From: an uncultured Bacteroidota bacterium
GTDB lineage: Bacteria; Bacteroidota; Bacteroidia; Chitinophagales; Chitinophagaceae
DNA length: 64,000 nucleotides
Direction of reading: 5' to 3'
Assembly (NCBI GenBank): GCA_903938445.1
Contig: CAJADG010000039.1
Location: 62,001-126,000, forward strand
Of this stretch, positions 20,214 through 30,725 are shown piece by piece. The notes beneath the pieces were generated by a model, which made no database searches, had not been told where the DNA came from, and saw only the letters and a list, made by a program, of their open reading frames with translations. Within the stretch, counting starts at the first letter, position 1. Every line of letters starts with the position of its first letter. Position numbers and translations under genes: made by a program.

Positions 20214-20221
20214 TAACTTTG
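20214..20221 (+). promoter_or_regulatory. -7 box (TAACTTTG) for obgE
   Basis: TAACTTTG fits the TAnnTTTG consensus and lies 16 bases before the GTG start of obgE. Confidence 0.6.
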
Positions 20222-20237
20222 TTGCTAATCTTATACT

Positions 20238-21239
20238 GTGTCAGAAAGAAACAATTTTATTGATTACATCAGAATTTTTGCCCATAGTGGGCATGGCGGA
20301 GCTGGATGTAAACATTTCTTAAGAAATAAATTAACTGCAAAAGGCGGACCTGATGGAGGCGACGGTGGTCGTGGCGGTCATGTTATTTTAAGAGGCAACT
20401 CGCAACTTTGGACTTTACTTCACTTACGTTATCATAAAAATGTAATTGCTGAAAATGGCGAAAACGGAAGTAAAAATAATTGTACAGGCAAGGATGGAAA
20501 AGATATTATCATTGAAGTTCCATTAGGCACAATTGCAAGAGATGAAGAAACTGGAAAAATTGAAGCCGAAATATTACATGACGGACAAGAAATAGTTTGG
20601 TTAAAAGGTGGAAGAGGTGGATTAGGGAATAGTAATTTTGCAACTGCTACTCAGCAGGTTCCTGAATATGCGCAACCCGGCGAAGAGGGTGTTGAAGGTT
20701 GGAAACAAATTGAATTAAAAGTATTAGCGGATGTTGGACTGGTTGGATTCCCCAATGCTGGTAAGTCCACTTTATTATCATCTATAACAGCAGCAAAACC
20801 AAAAATCGCCAACTACGCATTTACTACTTTAACGCCGCAATTAGGAATGGTGGAATATCGTGATAACAGATCCTTTTGTATTGCAGATTTACCAGGAATT
20901 ATTGAAGGTGCTGCCGAAGGAAAAGGCCTAGGGCACAGATTCTTACGACATATTGAGCGCAACGCCGTTTTATTATTTTTAATTCCTGCAGACTCCAATG
21001 ATCATAAAAAAGAATTCGAAATTTTAAAAAATGAACTCAACGAATTCAACCCAGAGTTATTGCAAAAAGAATTTATCATTGCTATTAGTAAAGCTGATTT
21101 ACTCGATCAAGAGTTAACAGATGCGATTGAAAAAGAATTACCTGAAAAGATCCCACATATATTTATCTCCTCTGCTATCAACAAAAATTTAATAGAGTTA
21201 AAAGATATGCTCTGGAGTGCCCTGAACAAACCTATTTAG
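20238..21239 (+). CDS. obgE: GTPase Obg/CgtA
   Basis: Obg is an essential ribosome-associated GTPase involved in 50S assembly and the stress response. The glycine-rich Obg fold comes first ([17 protein letters not shown]), then the G domain with G1 GFPNAGKST, switch region [12 protein letters not shown]3 DLPGIIEGA and G4 SKAD. It uses a GTG start. At 333 residues it lacks the extra C-terminal OCT domain of some Firmicutes, as is usual for Bacteroidota. Confidence 0.96.
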   Translation: MSERNNFIDYIRIFAHSGHGGAGCKHFLRNKLTAKGGPDGGDGGRGGHVILRGNSQLWTLLHLRYHKNVIAENGENGSKNNCTGKDGKDIIIEVPLGTIARDEETGKIEAEILHDGQEIVWLKGGRGGLGNSNFATATQQVPEYAQPGEEGVEGWKQIELKVLADVGLVGFPNAGKSTLLSSITAAKPKIANYAFTTLTPQLGMVEYRDNRSFCIADLPGIIEGAAEGKGLGHRFLRHIERNAVLLFLIPADSNDHKKEFEILKNELNEFNPELLQKEFIIAISKADLLDQELTDAIEKELPEKIPHIFISSAINKNLIELKDMLWSALNKPI

Positions 21240-21300
21240 TTAAAGTAAACGTTCGGTGAGAGTAAGTATTTAGTTTTAAATTTTTATATGTAATAAAATA

Positions 21301-21331
21301 AAAAAAGGCCCTGATAATTCAGGGCCTTTTT
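21301..21331. terminator. Bidirectional terminator between obgE and typA
   Basis: AAAAAAGGCCCTGA, short loop, TCAGGGCCTTTTT is a strong symmetrical terminator that serves both convergent genes. Confidence 0.9.
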
Positions 21332-21352
21332 AGTATCTAATAGTTTAAAAAA

Positions 21353-23155
21353 CTAGTTGTTATTTGACTTTGCAGCCTTGCTACGCTCGTTCTCGTCTAA
21401 CATAGACTTACGCATACGCACTGACTTTGGAGTAACTTCAATACACTCATCAAACTGAATGTACTCCATACACTCTTCCAAAGTAAACAAGATTTTTGGA
21501 GTGATACGAACACTATCATCACTACCGCTCGCACGGTGGTTTGTTAATTTTTTCATCTCCACCGCGTTGATATTTAAATCACCTGGCTTAATATGCTCCG
21601 CCAAAATTTGACCTGCGTATACTTCTTCACCTGGCTCAATAAAGAAACGACCTCTATCTTGTAATTTATCAATTGAATAAGCAGTTGTTGTACCACCTGT
21701 TTTTGCAACCAATACTCCGTTGTTACGTCCAGGAATTGTACCTTTCCATGGCTTGTATTCGTTAAAACGGTGTGCCATAACCGCTTCACCTGCAGTTTGC
21801 GTTAACATTTGAGAACGTAATCCAATCAATCCTCTTGATGGAATATCAAACTCTAAATGTTGCATTGAACCTTTAGATTCCATGATTAACATTTCACCCT
21901 TCTTTTGAGTTACTAAGTCAATTACTTTACCACTAAATTCTTCAGGAACGTCTACTACTAATATTTCATATGGCTCATGCTTTTTACCATCCACATCTTT
22001 CACTAACACTTGAGGATTACCCACTGTTAATTCATAACCTTCACGACGCATGGTTTCCACCAATACCCCTAAGTGTAAAATACCACGACCATATACCAAG
22101 AAACTATCCGCACTATCTGTTTCTTCAACACGTAATGCTAAGTTCTTTTCTGTTTCTTTAATTAAACGATCACGAATGTGACGAGAAGTTACAAACTTAC
22201 CTTCCTTACCAAAGAAAGGTGAGTTGTTAATACTAAAAGTCATACTCATAGTAGGTTCATCTACACTGATAATAGGTAAAGCTTCTGGATTTTCAGGATC
22301 AGCAATCGTATCACCAATATTGAATTCTTCTAAACCCACCACAGCACATAAGTCACCAGAAACAACTTCTGTTACTTTACGCTTACCCATTCCTTCAAAT
22401 ACGTATAATTCTTTTACTTTATTCTTTTTAATGCTGCCATCTGCTTGCACCAAAACAATGTTCTGACCTTCTTTGATAGTACCTCTTTCTACTTTACCAA
22501 TGGCAATACGACCCAAGAAAGTTGAATAGTCTAGTGAAGTAATTTGCATTTGTGTATGACCTTCCTTCACATCAGGACCTGGTACATATTTTAAAATACC
22601 ATCCATTAATGGAGTAATATCATCACATGGTGTTAAGCTATCATTAAACCAACCATTTTTACCACTACCATAAAAAGTAGGGAAATTTAATTGATCTTCC
22701 GTTGCATCTAAGTTGAAGAATAATTCAAAAACAGCATCATGTACTTCATCAGGACGACAGTTTTCTTTATCTACTTTATTGATGATTACAATTGGCTTTA
22801 AATTCAATTGTAAAGCTTTTTGTAATACGAATCTTGTTTGTGGCATAGGCCCTTCAAAGGCATCCACCAACAAACAAACACCATCAGCCATTTTTAACAC
22901 ACGCTCCACCTCACCTCCAAAGTCAGAGTGACCAGGTGTATCAATTACGTTGATTTTAACGTCTTTATAAGTTACTGAAGCGTTCTTACTTAAGATAGTA
23001 ATACCTCTTTCACGCTCTAATTCGTTGCTATCCATAATAAGATCACCAGTCTCTTGGTTCTCTCTGAATACCTTAGTGGCGTGTAAAATTTTGTCAACCA
23101 AAGTAGTTTTACCGTGGTCAACGTGAGCGATAATCGCGATGTTTCTTATTTCCAT
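21353..23155 (-). CDS. typA: Translational GTPase TypA/BipA
   Basis: BipA is an EF-G-like GTPase that acts on ribosome assembly and stress responses. G1 is AHVDHGKTTLVDKIL, G3 DTPGHSDFGGEVERV and G4 NKVDKENCRPDEV. The C-terminal TypA signature PSRGLIGLRSQMLT is present. The length of 600 residues is standard. A TACCTTTG box lies 17 bases upstream of the ATG. Confidence 0.97.
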   Translation of the reverse strand: MEIRNIAIIAHVDHGKTTLVDKILHATKVFRENQETGDLIMDSNELERERGITILSKNASVTYKDVKINVIDTPGHSDFGGEVERVLKMADGVCLLVDAFEGPMPQTRFVLQKALQLNLKPIVIINKVDKENCRPDEVHDAVFELFFNLDATEDQLNFPTFYGSGKNGWFNDSLTPCDDITPLMDGILKYVPGPDVKEGHTQMQITSLDYSTFLGRIAIGKVERGTIKEGQNIVLVQADGSIKKNKVKELYVFEGMGKRKVTEVVSGDLCAVVGLEEFNIGDTIADPENPEALPIISVDEPTMSMTFSINNSPFFGKEGKFVTSRHIRDRLIKETEKNLALRVEETDSADSFLVYGRGILHLGVLVETMRREGYELTVGNPQVLVKDVDGKKHEPYEILVVDVPEEFSGKVIDLVTQKKGEMLIMESKGSMQHLEFDIPSRGLIGLRSQMLTQTAGEAVMAHRFNEYKPWKGTIPGRNNGVLVAKTGGTTTAYSIDKLQDRGRFFIEPGEEVYAGQILAEHIKPGDLNINAVEMKKLTNHRASGSDDSVRITPKILFTLEECMEYIQFDECIEVTPKSVRMRKSMLDENERSKAAKSNNN

Positions 23156-23172
23156 GTACTGTTTTGAGGCTG

Positions 23173-23180
23173 CAAAGGTA
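23173..23180 (-). promoter_or_regulatory. -7 box (TACCTTTG) for typA
   Basis: The minus strand reads TACCTTTG, 17 bases upstream of the typA ATG, fitting the TAnnTTTG consensus. Confidence 0.6.
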
Positions 23181-23231
23181 CACCCTTTATAGTCCTAAAA
23201 AAAACAAAACAGGTAAAAGGATTATTAAGAC

Positions 23232-24320
23232 TTAAACTCTTATATATATTTTATATTTATCTAATATATAACCCAATAGCCAACAAACCAACATATAGGA
23301 AATGGCAAAGGCTAATGAAGCCCAATAGGGTGCAAAATGGGAGAATCCATGTTGGAAAATCCACTCGAAAAGGGATTGATCTCCAATTTGTACCAAATTA
23401 AGTACAATTGCTAGCAATTCTGAAAAAAGGTAAATCACTAGTGGATTTTTGCCAAAAGTCTCAAAAAAGCTTGAAAATTGTAATTGACGCTGTAATTCGA
23501 TACGATAAATGATGGTTCCAATAATAACCATATCCAACCCAACAGTTAACATCACAAAACTACTTGACCACAATTTTTTATTAATTGGGAATTGATAATT
23601 CCACATAAAGCCTAAAAATATAAATCCAGCCCCCCACATTAATAAATGAGTTAAGCCCTCATAGGTTTTTCCTTTTTCCTGAATAAACTTACCTACTCTA
23701 AATCCAATCAACACATTCACAATCGCCGGCAAAGTACTTAGCCAACCTTCGGGATCAAATGCAATACCTTCACCATGGTACATATGTGATTCACCCATTA
23801 ACCATTTGTCAAATAATATTCCCGCATTGCCCGTCATTGTTAATTCTTGGCCTGGTAATCCAAAATGTAAACATATATACCAATACACTAATAATAAAAC
23901 AGCAGCCAATACCATCACCACTCGTTCATGCATAAAATGTGCAATAATGGAACCAACTCCATAACATAGTGCAATGCGTTGCAACACCCCTAAAATTCTT
24001 GTGTTAGCAATGGGCCCTGTAAAAGGAAACCAATACATTAAATACCCTAATAAAAATATAAGTGCAGTACGTTTTAAAATTTTAAAGAGCACCGTTGCAT
24101 TAGAAAGCTTTTCCCATTTAGGTAAAACAAAACTCATCGCATTTCCCACTGCAAACAAAAAAGAAGGAAAAACTAAATCGGTGGGTGTAAATCCATTCCA
24201 ATGCGCGTGCAAAAAAGGCGCAAACGTAGCTGCACCATCACCTGGCGTATTTACAATAATCATTAAACAAATAGTCATACCCCTAAATACGTCAAGGGAT
24301 AAAAATCTTTGATTTGACAT
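23232..24320 (-). CDS. HGSNAT-like membrane acyltransferase (DUF5009/DUF1624 type)
   Basis: The protein has about ten membrane segments. It starts RFLSLDVFRGMTICLMIIVNTPG, followed by FTPTDLVFPSFLFAVGNAM, the pattern of bacterial relatives of heparan-alpha-glucosaminide N-acetyltransferase. The family transfers acyl groups to sugars across membranes. At 362 residues the length is typical. It is followed closely by typA on the same strand (76-base gap), but typA has its own promoter box. The sugar acceptor is not known. Confidence 0.82.
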   Translation of the reverse strand: MSNQRFLSLDVFRGMTICLMIIVNTPGDGAATFAPFLHAHWNGFTPTDLVFPSFLFAVGNAMSFVLPKWEKLSNATVLFKILKRTALIFLLGYLMYWFPFTGPIANTRILGVLQRIALCYGVGSIIAHFMHERVVMVLAAVLLLVYWYICLHFGLPGQELTMTGNAGILFDKWLMGESHMYHGEGIAFDPEGWLSTLPAIVNVLIGFRVGKFIQEKGKTYEGLTHLLMWGAGFIFLGFMWNYQFPINKKLWSSSFVMLTVGLDMVIIGTIIYRIELQRQLQFSSFFETFGKNPLVIYLFSELLAIVLNLVQIGDQSLFEWIFQHGFSHFAPYWASLAFAISYMLVCWLLGYILDKYKIYIRV

Positions 24321-24402
24321 AGCTTCGTTTTTTAGATAATCAAGGTACGCAAAATATTTTTTATTGAGCCGCGAATTAATTAGTTTTAACCAAACAAACG
24401 AT

Positions 24403-25389
24403 ATGCGTAAGCTTAAAATTATATTAATAACATTAGTTGCCTTTGTTGTTATTTATTTATTGGGACCTCACCCCAAAACCCCTGTTTTTAATAATAATTT
24501 GCCTACAATCGCAGATAATATCAACTTAGATAGTCTTGTGGAAGTTGGAGAAAAAGCACATAAAATAAAACCAAATAATGAAGCAAAAATTATTTGGGCA
24601 GATAGTACACATCAACCAACCGAATATGCAATAGTTTACTTACATGGATTTAGTGCAAGTCAAATGGAAGGTGACCCAGTGCATAAAAATATTGCTAAAC
24701 AATTTCATTGTAATTTATATTTAGCCCGATTAGCAGAGCATGGTATTGACTCCACAGATGATTTAATAAACCTAACTGCCGAAAATTATTGGGAGTCAGC
24801 AAAGCAAGCCTATGCGATTGGAAAAAAATTAGGAAAGAAAATAATTGTAATGAGTACTTCTACAGGAGGCACCCTTTCTTTACAATTAGCAGCGGCATAT
24901 CCTGAAATCGCAGGACTTATTATGTACTCACCAAATATTGCTATTAATAATCCAGCAGCAACATTATTAAATGATCCTTGGGGTTTACAAATAGCAAGAT
25001 TAGTAAAGGGAGGTAATTACGCAAATATCGAATATAAAAATAATGATTACCCTAAATATTGGAATACACATTATAGATTAGAGGCAACTGTGGAATTGCA
25101 AAATTTAGTAGAAGCTACTATGACTAAAGAGCGATTTGCAAAAGTGAATCAACCCTGCCTTACTTTATATTATTACAAGGATGAAACACATCAAGATAAT
25201 GTTGTGAAGGTAAGTGCCATTAAAGATATGTTTGCTGCAATTCATACACCAGACAGTTTGAAAAAAGCAGTTGCTATTCCTAATGCTGAAAGCCATGTAC
25301 TAGGATCGCCGATTGTTTCAAAAGATATTATTTCGGTTGAAAAAGAAACTGCTGCTTTTATTGCAGAAAAAATTATAAAGACACATTAA
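24403..25389 (+). CDS. Alpha/beta hydrolase, membrane-anchored or exported
   Basis: A hydrophobic N-terminus (KLKIILITLVAFVVIYLLG) is followed by an alpha/beta hydrolase domain. The oxyanion motif is YLHGFSAS. The nucleophile is probably the central Ser of MSTSTGG (a variant of GxSxG), and the likely catalytic His is in ESHVLGSP near the C-terminus. The listed TTG start at 24364 is replaced here by the ATG at 24403, which gives a normal membrane anchor. Substrate unknown; carboxylesterase or lipase-like activity is plausible. Confidence 0.78.
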   Translation: MRKLKIILITLVAFVVIYLLGPHPKTPVFNNNLPTIADNINLDSLVEVGEKAHKIKPNNEAKIIWADSTHQPTEYAIVYLHGFSASQMEGDPVHKNIAKQFHCNLYLARLAEHGIDSTDDLINLTAENYWESAKQAYAIGKKLGKKIIVMSTSTGGTLSLQLAAAYPEIAGLIMYSPNIAINNPAATLLNDPWGLQIARLVKGGNYANIEYKNNDYPKYWNTHYRLEATVELQNLVEATMTKERFAKVNQPCLTLYYYKDETHQDNVVKVSAIKDMFAAIHTPDSLKKAVAIPNAESHVLGSPIVSKDIISVEKETAAFIAEKIIKTH

Positions 25390-25395
25390 AAAAAT

Positions 25396-26478
25396 CTATG
25401 GCTTGCCAATGGCTACTGCAATCTTAGAATCTGCAGTTCCATAATATAATATCCATTGATTTTTAAAAAAAACAAGTCCTTCTACAAAGCATACATTATT
25501 TACTTCACCTTTTAACTCAAATGGCTTATCAGGATGAATAAAATAGTTGGCAGATCGGTCTAATAATTTATAAGGTGCATTCGCATCAAACAAAGCCTGT
25601 CCTGCAGCATACGTAAACTTGGGCTGTGTAGTATCATTATTATTGGCAGCATTACTACTATTATATATTAAGACGATTCCTTTGGAAGTATATAATGCAT
25701 AGGGACCTGGCTCCACTAAACGACTATCAAAATAACCAGCCCTTGGTTGCATAACACTTACTAATTTTTGTGTTTCACTATTTTCTACAGCCTCCCAATG
25801 AATTAAATCCAAAGAGTTAGCCATGAATAAATCAGTGTCCCCAAAATACATCCAATATTTTCCATTTATTTTTTTAGCAACCATTTTATCTCCTTGTTGC
25901 TCCACAACAACCGCGCCTGATTTTGACCACGCATTTATATATTTAGGACTAGATAAAACGGGTCCATGTTTTGCCCATTTTACTAAATCCATACTTGTTG
26001 CAAAACATAGTCTTGCAGTTTTACCATCATAGGAAGTATACGTCAACAAATAACCACCGTCCGGCATGGATACAATTCTTGGATCTTCCACTCCACCCTT
26101 CCACTCATATTTTAATACTGAATCATTAGCAGGATAAAATATAGGGGCGCTTTGTTTTTTAAAATGAATCCCATCCTCACTTATTGCCAAGCCTAATCGA
26201 GATGTCATTGCGCTATCCTGTGCACGATATAATAAATACACTTTACCTTCTTTAACAAAAGCGGTTGGATTTAATACATTTTTGGATTGCCAATATACTG
26301 GGCTATTGGTTACTGGACAATTAAAAACATAACTAGTGTCGGGAAGTAAAATTGGATTACTCGAATCTAATTTTACAAAGTTGTTAAAAGACCAAGCGGC
26401 CTGTGACTTTTCTTTTTTTTCGGAAAAGTTACAGGCCGCTAGTATAAATAAAGTAGAAAGAATTAAAATATTTTTCAT
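25396..26478 (-). CDS. GH130-like glycosidase/phosphorylase lipoprotein
   Basis: Five-bladed propeller glycoside hydrolase, most like family GH130, whose members act on beta-mannosides by phosphorolysis or hydrolysis. Seen here: the GGVEDPRIVSM motif typical of GH130, repeated sugar-contact motifs (YLLYRAQD, YWMYFGD) and a lipobox (FILAAC) at the N-terminus. The ATG at 26478 is chosen over the listed start at 26493 because the lipoprotein signal begins there. It lies only 22 bases after the RND permease stop, so it may be co-transcribed with the efflux pair, an unusual association. Confidence 0.7.
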   Translation of the reverse strand: MKNILILSTLFILAACNFSEKKEKSQAAWSFNNFVKLDSSNPILLPDTSYVFNCPVTNSPVYWQSKNVLNPTAFVKEGKVYLLYRAQDSAMTSRLGLAISEDGIHFKKQSAPIFYPANDSVLKYEWKGGVEDPRIVSMPDGGYLLTYTSYDGKTARLCFATSMDLVKWAKHGPVLSSPKYINAWSKSGAVVVEQQGDKMVAKKINGKYWMYFGDTDLFMANSLDLIHWEAVENSETQKLVSVMQPRAGYFDSRLVEPGPYALYTSKGIVLIYNSSNAANNNDTTQPKFTYAAGQALFDANAPYKLLDRSANYFIHPDKPFELKGEVNNVCFVEGLVFFKNQWILYYGTADSKIAVAIGKP

Positions 26479-26500
26479 TCTACCAAGGTACAAAATGTTT

Positions 26501-29500
26501 CTAATCTATACTTTTTTTATGCTTGCTTGACATATAGGTATAAACTGAAGGAATCACGAATAAAGTTAAGATCAATGAGAACATTAAACCTCCTACTACT
26601 ACTGTTCCTAAAGGCTTACGACTTGTTGCAGCAGCACCTAAGCTAATCGCAATAGGCAAAGCACCTAATGCTGTTGCTAAGCTTGTCATTAAAATGGGGC
26701 GGAACCTTTGCGAAGCTGCCTCTAAAACTGCTTCTCTAATGGGTAAGCCAGCTTCACGTTTTTTATTTGCAAATTCCACAATTAAAATTCCATTCTTAGT
26801 TACCAAACCAATCAACATAATGATTCCAATTTCTGAGAAGATATTTAAGGTTTGATTAAATATCCATAAACACAATAACGCACCGGCTAAAGCCAATGGC
26901 ACGGTAATCATGATAATAAATGGATCCGTAAAGCTTTCAAACTGAGCAGCTAATACTAAGTAAATTAAAATCAATGCTAATAGTAAAGCTTGCGAAGTAT
27001 TAGAAGAGCTTTCTTTAAAGTCTCTACTTGGACCACTTAAAGCTGTTTGATAGGTTTCATCTAATTGCTCTTTAGCAATACGCTCCATGGCAGCAACTCC
27101 ATCTCCAATTGTTTTTCCTTCGGCAAGTGATGCAGAAATAGTTGCAGAATTGAAACTATTATAGTGGTATAAGTTAGGAGGATTACTATTTTCTTCCATT
27201 ACCAATACACTTGAAATTGGAATGCTTTCACCTTGATTATTGCGAACATAAATTTTATTAATATCTGTTGGTTCGTTACGTGACCCTCTTTCAACCTGTG
27301 TAATTACTTGATATTGGCGATCATTCATAATAAAGTAGGCCGATCTTGCGCCACTAAATGCAGACTGTAATGCTTGAGATACATCAGCGGTAGTTAATCC
27401 TAAATCGCGTACACGCATACGATCAATTGATAAATCTAATTCCGGTTTATTGAACTTTAAATTCACGTCCACATTCTGGAAAGTTTTATCTTTTCTTGCA
27501 GCATCTAAAAACTTAGGAATTGCTTTTTTGATTTTTTGGAAATCTAAATTTTGAATGATAAACTGAACTGGTAATGAACCACGAGATTGCATACCCACCG
27601 AAATAGTTTGCTCTTCAACTGCAAATACACGCACATTTTTAAAGCGCTTCATTTTTTTATTTAAGTCTAGCGCAATTTCGGATTGTGTTCTTTTTCTTTC
27701 TGTTTTGTCTACGAGACCAATACGACCCGAAGCTGAGCTATTACCACTATTCCCACCATACCCTGGCACACTACCCCAAGTGAAAGCTTGTTCTGGGAAA
27801 GAGTCTTGCATAATGCGTACTGCTTTTAACAAGTCGCCTTTCATGTCCTCATAGCTAGTTCCTTCGGCACCTGTCATAGTAATTCTAATGGATCCTTTAT
27901 CTTCTAATGGCGCCAATTCACTTTGAATGGTTTTTCCTAAAACAAATATTAAGCCTACGCAAGCAATAACGATCACCCAAGCAAACCAACGCACTTTTAA
28001 AAAGGCATTCAATAAATTTTTATAGCCACTTTCCATGCCTCTAAAAAATGGTTCAGTACGCTCATAGAATTTACCATGACCTCCATCTTTCTTATTCAAA
28101 TAGACATTTAATACAGGCGTAATGGTAAGCGATACGAATGCCGAAACTAATACCGCGCCAGCAACCACCACCCCAAATTCTTTAAATAAGGAACCCACAA
28201 ATCCTTGTAAGAATATCACCGGCATAAATACCACCGCAAGGGTAATGGAGGTAGAAATTACCGCAAAGAAAATTTCTTTACTTCCTTCTCTAGCAGCGTC
28301 TTTTAAGGAAAGTCCTTCTTCAATTTTTCTAAAAATATTTTCCGTGACCACAATACCATCATCCACTACCAGTCCTGTTGCAAGTACAATGGCCAATAAT
28401 GTCAATACATTAATGGAGAAGCCTGCCAAATACATAATAAAGAAAGTGGCAATTAATGAAATTGGGATATCAATTAATGGACGAATAGCGATTAACCAGT
28501 TTCTGAAAAAGAAAAAGATAACCAATACCACCAATACAAATGATATTACAATAGTTTCTTTCACTTCATTTAATGCTCTACGGATATTTAAGGTATTGTC
28601 AATTGGCAAAGCAAATTCAATGTCTGATTTATTTTGCTTTTTAATTTCTTCTAATCTTTTATAAAATTCATCGGCGATTTTAATTTGGTTCGCACCTGGC
28701 TGAGGAGATACAGTTAACATAACCACCGGCACACCATTAAAGTAGGTACCTTGATCTTCTTGCTCAGGACCTAATTCAACTTTTGCAACGTTGCCTAAAC
28801 GAACAATACCATTTGCATCTTCTCTTAAAATAACATTTCTAAAATCTGATTCTGTAGTAAGTCTTCCTAAAGTTCTAATTACAAATTCAGATTTGTTTCC
28901 ATAAATCGCGCCTGCAGGCAACTCCACATTTTCCTTATTCAATGCAGTTTGAATATCATTAAACGCAACACCATAGGTATTTAATAAATCTACGTTTGGA
29001 TAAATACGCATTGATTGACGCTTACCTCTCACCCCTACATTACTTACTTCATCAATGGTTTGAAATTTTTGCTGCAACACATTTTCCGCATACTCTGTTA
29101 ATTCTAATAAACCTTTTGTTTTACTTCTTAAAGTAAGCAACAAAATAAAATCACTCGCATCGGCCTTGGCAACTACTGGAGGACTTGGTAAATCCTGAGG
29201 CAAAGCTCTTGTTGCTTGTGAAACTTTATCACGCACATCATTTGCAGCAGTTTCTAAATTAGCCCCTAAATTAAATTCAACTGTAATATTAGAATTACCA
29301 ACCGAACTTGAAGAGTTAATGGTTCTGATACCTGGAATACCATTAATTGCTTTTTCTAATGGCTCTGTAATTTGACTTTGTATTACTTCGGCATTCGCAC
29401 CAGTATAAGCCGTTTGCACATTAATAATGGGTGGGTCAATTGCCGGATATTCTCTTAAGGCCAAGAATGAAAAACCAACTAAGCCAAAAATAACAATGGC

Positions 29501-29557
29501 AATATTCATTACGGTAGCAAGTACCGGACGCTTTAAGGAAAGTTCAGATATATTCAT
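26501..29557 (-). CDS. RND efflux transporter permease (AcrB/HAE1 type)
   Basis: This is a proton-driven inner-membrane pump of 1018 residues with the duplicated layout of 12 membrane helices and two large periplasmic loops. It begins ISELSLKRPVLATVMNIAIVIFG. The helix-4 region holds the acidic pair in ATGLVVDDGIVVTENI, needed for proton relay, so it should be active. It is preceded by its membrane-fusion protein 23 bases upstream. No TolC-like outer-membrane gene follows; instead a GH130-like lipoprotein gene does. Confidence 0.95.
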   Translation of the reverse strand: MNISELSLKRPVLATVMNIAIVIFGLVGFSFLALREYPAIDPPIINVQTAYTGANAEVIQSQITEPLEKAINGIPGIRTINSSSSVGNSNITVEFNLGANLETAANDVRDKVSQATRALPQDLPSPPVVAKADASDFILLLTLRSKTKGLLELTEYAENVLQQKFQTIDEVSNVGVRGKRQSMRIYPNVDLLNTYGVAFNDIQTALNKENVELPAGAIYGNKSEFVIRTLGRLTTESDFRNVILREDANGIVRLGNVAKVELGPEQEDQGTYFNGVPVVMLTVSPQPGANQIKIADEFYKRLEEIKKQNKSDIEFALPIDNTLNIRRALNEVKETIVISFVLVVLVIFFFFRNWLIAIRPLIDIPISLIATFFIMYLAGFSINVLTLLAIVLATGLVVDDGIVVTENIFRKIEEGLSLKDAAREGSKEIFFAVISTSITLAVVFMPVIFLQGFVGSLFKEFGVVVAGAVLVSAFVSLTITPVLNVYLNKKDGGHGKFYERTEPFFRGMESGYKNLLNAFLKVRWFAWVIVIACVGLIFVLGKTIQSELAPLEDKGSIRITMTGAEGTSYEDMKGDLLKAVRIMQDSFPEQAFTWGSVPGYGGNSGNSSASGRIGLVDKTERKRTQSEIALDLNKKMKRFKNVRVFAVEEQTISVGMQSRGSLPVQFIIQNLDFQKIKKAIPKFLDAARKDKTFQNVDVNLKFNKPELDLSIDRMRVRDLGLTTADVSQALQSAFSGARSAYFIMNDRQYQVITQVERGSRNEPTDINKIYVRNNQGESIPISSVLVMEENSNPPNLYHYNSFNSATISASLAEGKTIGDGVAAMERIAKEQLDETYQTALSGPSRDFKESSSNTSQALLLALILIYLVLAAQFESFTDPFIIMITVPLALAGALLCLWIFNQTLNIFSEIGIIMLIGLVTKNGILIVEFANKKREAGLPIREAVLEAASQRFRPILMTSLATALGALPIAISLGAAATSRKPLGTVVVGGLMFSLILTLFVIPSVYTYMSSKHKKSID

Positions 29558-29580
29558 CTAAATAACTTGATTTTAAGATC

Positions 29581-30639
29581 CTATTTGGTAATATCAGTAT
29601 TGGCAAGTGTTTTACCAATTTTCAATTTAGAGCCATCTTTTACAAATAACATACCCGCAACAATTACGCTATCTCCCACTTGTAAACCTTTAGTAATTTC
29701 AACAGCAGTTTGTGTACGGTATCCCGTTTCTACTGGAATAAACTTTGCAATTCCATTTTTTACAATCACAATTTGCTTTGTTTTTGAATCAGGAATAATC
29801 ACATTTGATGGAACCATGATAGATGGCTTTGGATTGCTTTCCAATAAATACACTTTTGCAAATGCTCCAGGTAAAACTTTACCTTGGAAACTAGTTCTGA
29901 TTTTTAAATTTCTCGATGCAGTGCTAATCTGTGGCTCAATTGCAGTAATTGTGGCAGTTACTTTATTGGCTGCATTTCCACCAGTTGTTATATTTACTTT
30001 TTTACCCACAGAAACATAAGACGCATACATTTCAGGAATCGTAAAATCCATTTTTAATTGATTGGTGCTTTGAAGTGTTGCAATAGTAGTGGTCGTACTA
30101 ACAAATGCACCCACGCTCACTTGTCTCAACCCAATTTGACCTGTAAATGGAGCCTTCACAATTGTTTTATCAATTAAAGATTGAGTATATGCAATATCTG
30201 CTTGAATACTTTTTACTTGTTGTAAGGAAACATCGTAATCACTTTGATTAATTCCTTTCACGGCTAATAATTGCTTATTTCTTTGCTCATTGATTACTGC
30301 TAGTTCTAAATTCACTTTTGCTTTAGCCAATTGAGCTTGTAAGTCGGCATCATTTAGTTTTGCAATGACTGTACCTGCTTGAACTACCCTGCCTTCTGGA
30401 ACTTGTAAAAAGGTGATTCTTCCGTTAGTTTCAGGTCTTAATTCAACATAGTTATTTGCTAAAATAGAACCATTCACTTCCACCCCTTTTTCAACTTGTT
30501 GATTTTCGGCAACAGTGATATCCACAGATACCGGTGCATTAGGATTAAACTTATCTGGCCCCTTTGGCTTTTCACTACATGCAACTGAAAATAATAACCC
30601 GGCTAGGGCAGTTAGACCCATTAATTGATTCTTTCTCAA
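29581..30639 (-). CDS. RND efflux periplasmic adaptor (membrane-fusion lipoprotein)
   Basis: HlyD/AcrA-type adaptor linking the inner-membrane pump to an outer-membrane channel. The N-terminus is a lipoprotein signal with lipobox SVAC. Two lipoyl half-motifs flank a helical hairpin (residues about 60-150: ELRPETNGRITFLQVPEGRVVQ and VKAPFTGQIGLRQVSVG). The beta-barrel and membrane-proximal domains follow. The length of 352 residues is typical. The gene is first in the operon; a weak -7-like box (TACCTTTA on the minus strand) lies a few bases upstream. Confidence 0.93.
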   Translation of the reverse strand: MRKNQLMGLTALAGLLFSVACSEKPKGPDKFNPNAPVSVDITVAENQQVEKGVEVNGSILANNYVELRPETNGRITFLQVPEGRVVQAGTVIAKLNDADLQAQLAKAKVNLELAVINEQRNKQLLAVKGINQSDYDVSLQQVKSIQADIAYTQSLIDKTIVKAPFTGQIGLRQVSVGAFVSTTTTIATLQSTNQLKMDFTIPEMYASYVSVGKKVNITTGGNAANKVTATITAIEPQISTASRNLKIRTSFQGKVLPGAFAKVYLLESNPKPSIMVPSNVIIPDSKTKQIVIVKNGIAKFIPVETGYRTQTAVEITKGLQVGDSVIVAGMLFVKDGSKLKIGKTLANTDITK

Positions 30640-30725
30640 GTGACTGAATTTTAGCCAATAAAGGTAGTCAAACCTATGGTTTTTTGAAAATAAAATAGAT
30701 GAGTGGTGGCCAGCTTAAAGCAAGC

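Noticed and set aside
28122-28664. 180-residue ORF on the + strand
   Set aside because: It lies wholly inside the RND permease gene in antisense; the composition (Thr/Asn/Lys-rich) is what the complement of a membrane protein gives.
29567-30019. 150-residue ORF on the + strand
   Set aside because: Antisense shadow of the efflux adaptor gene, which has clear family motifs on the other strand.
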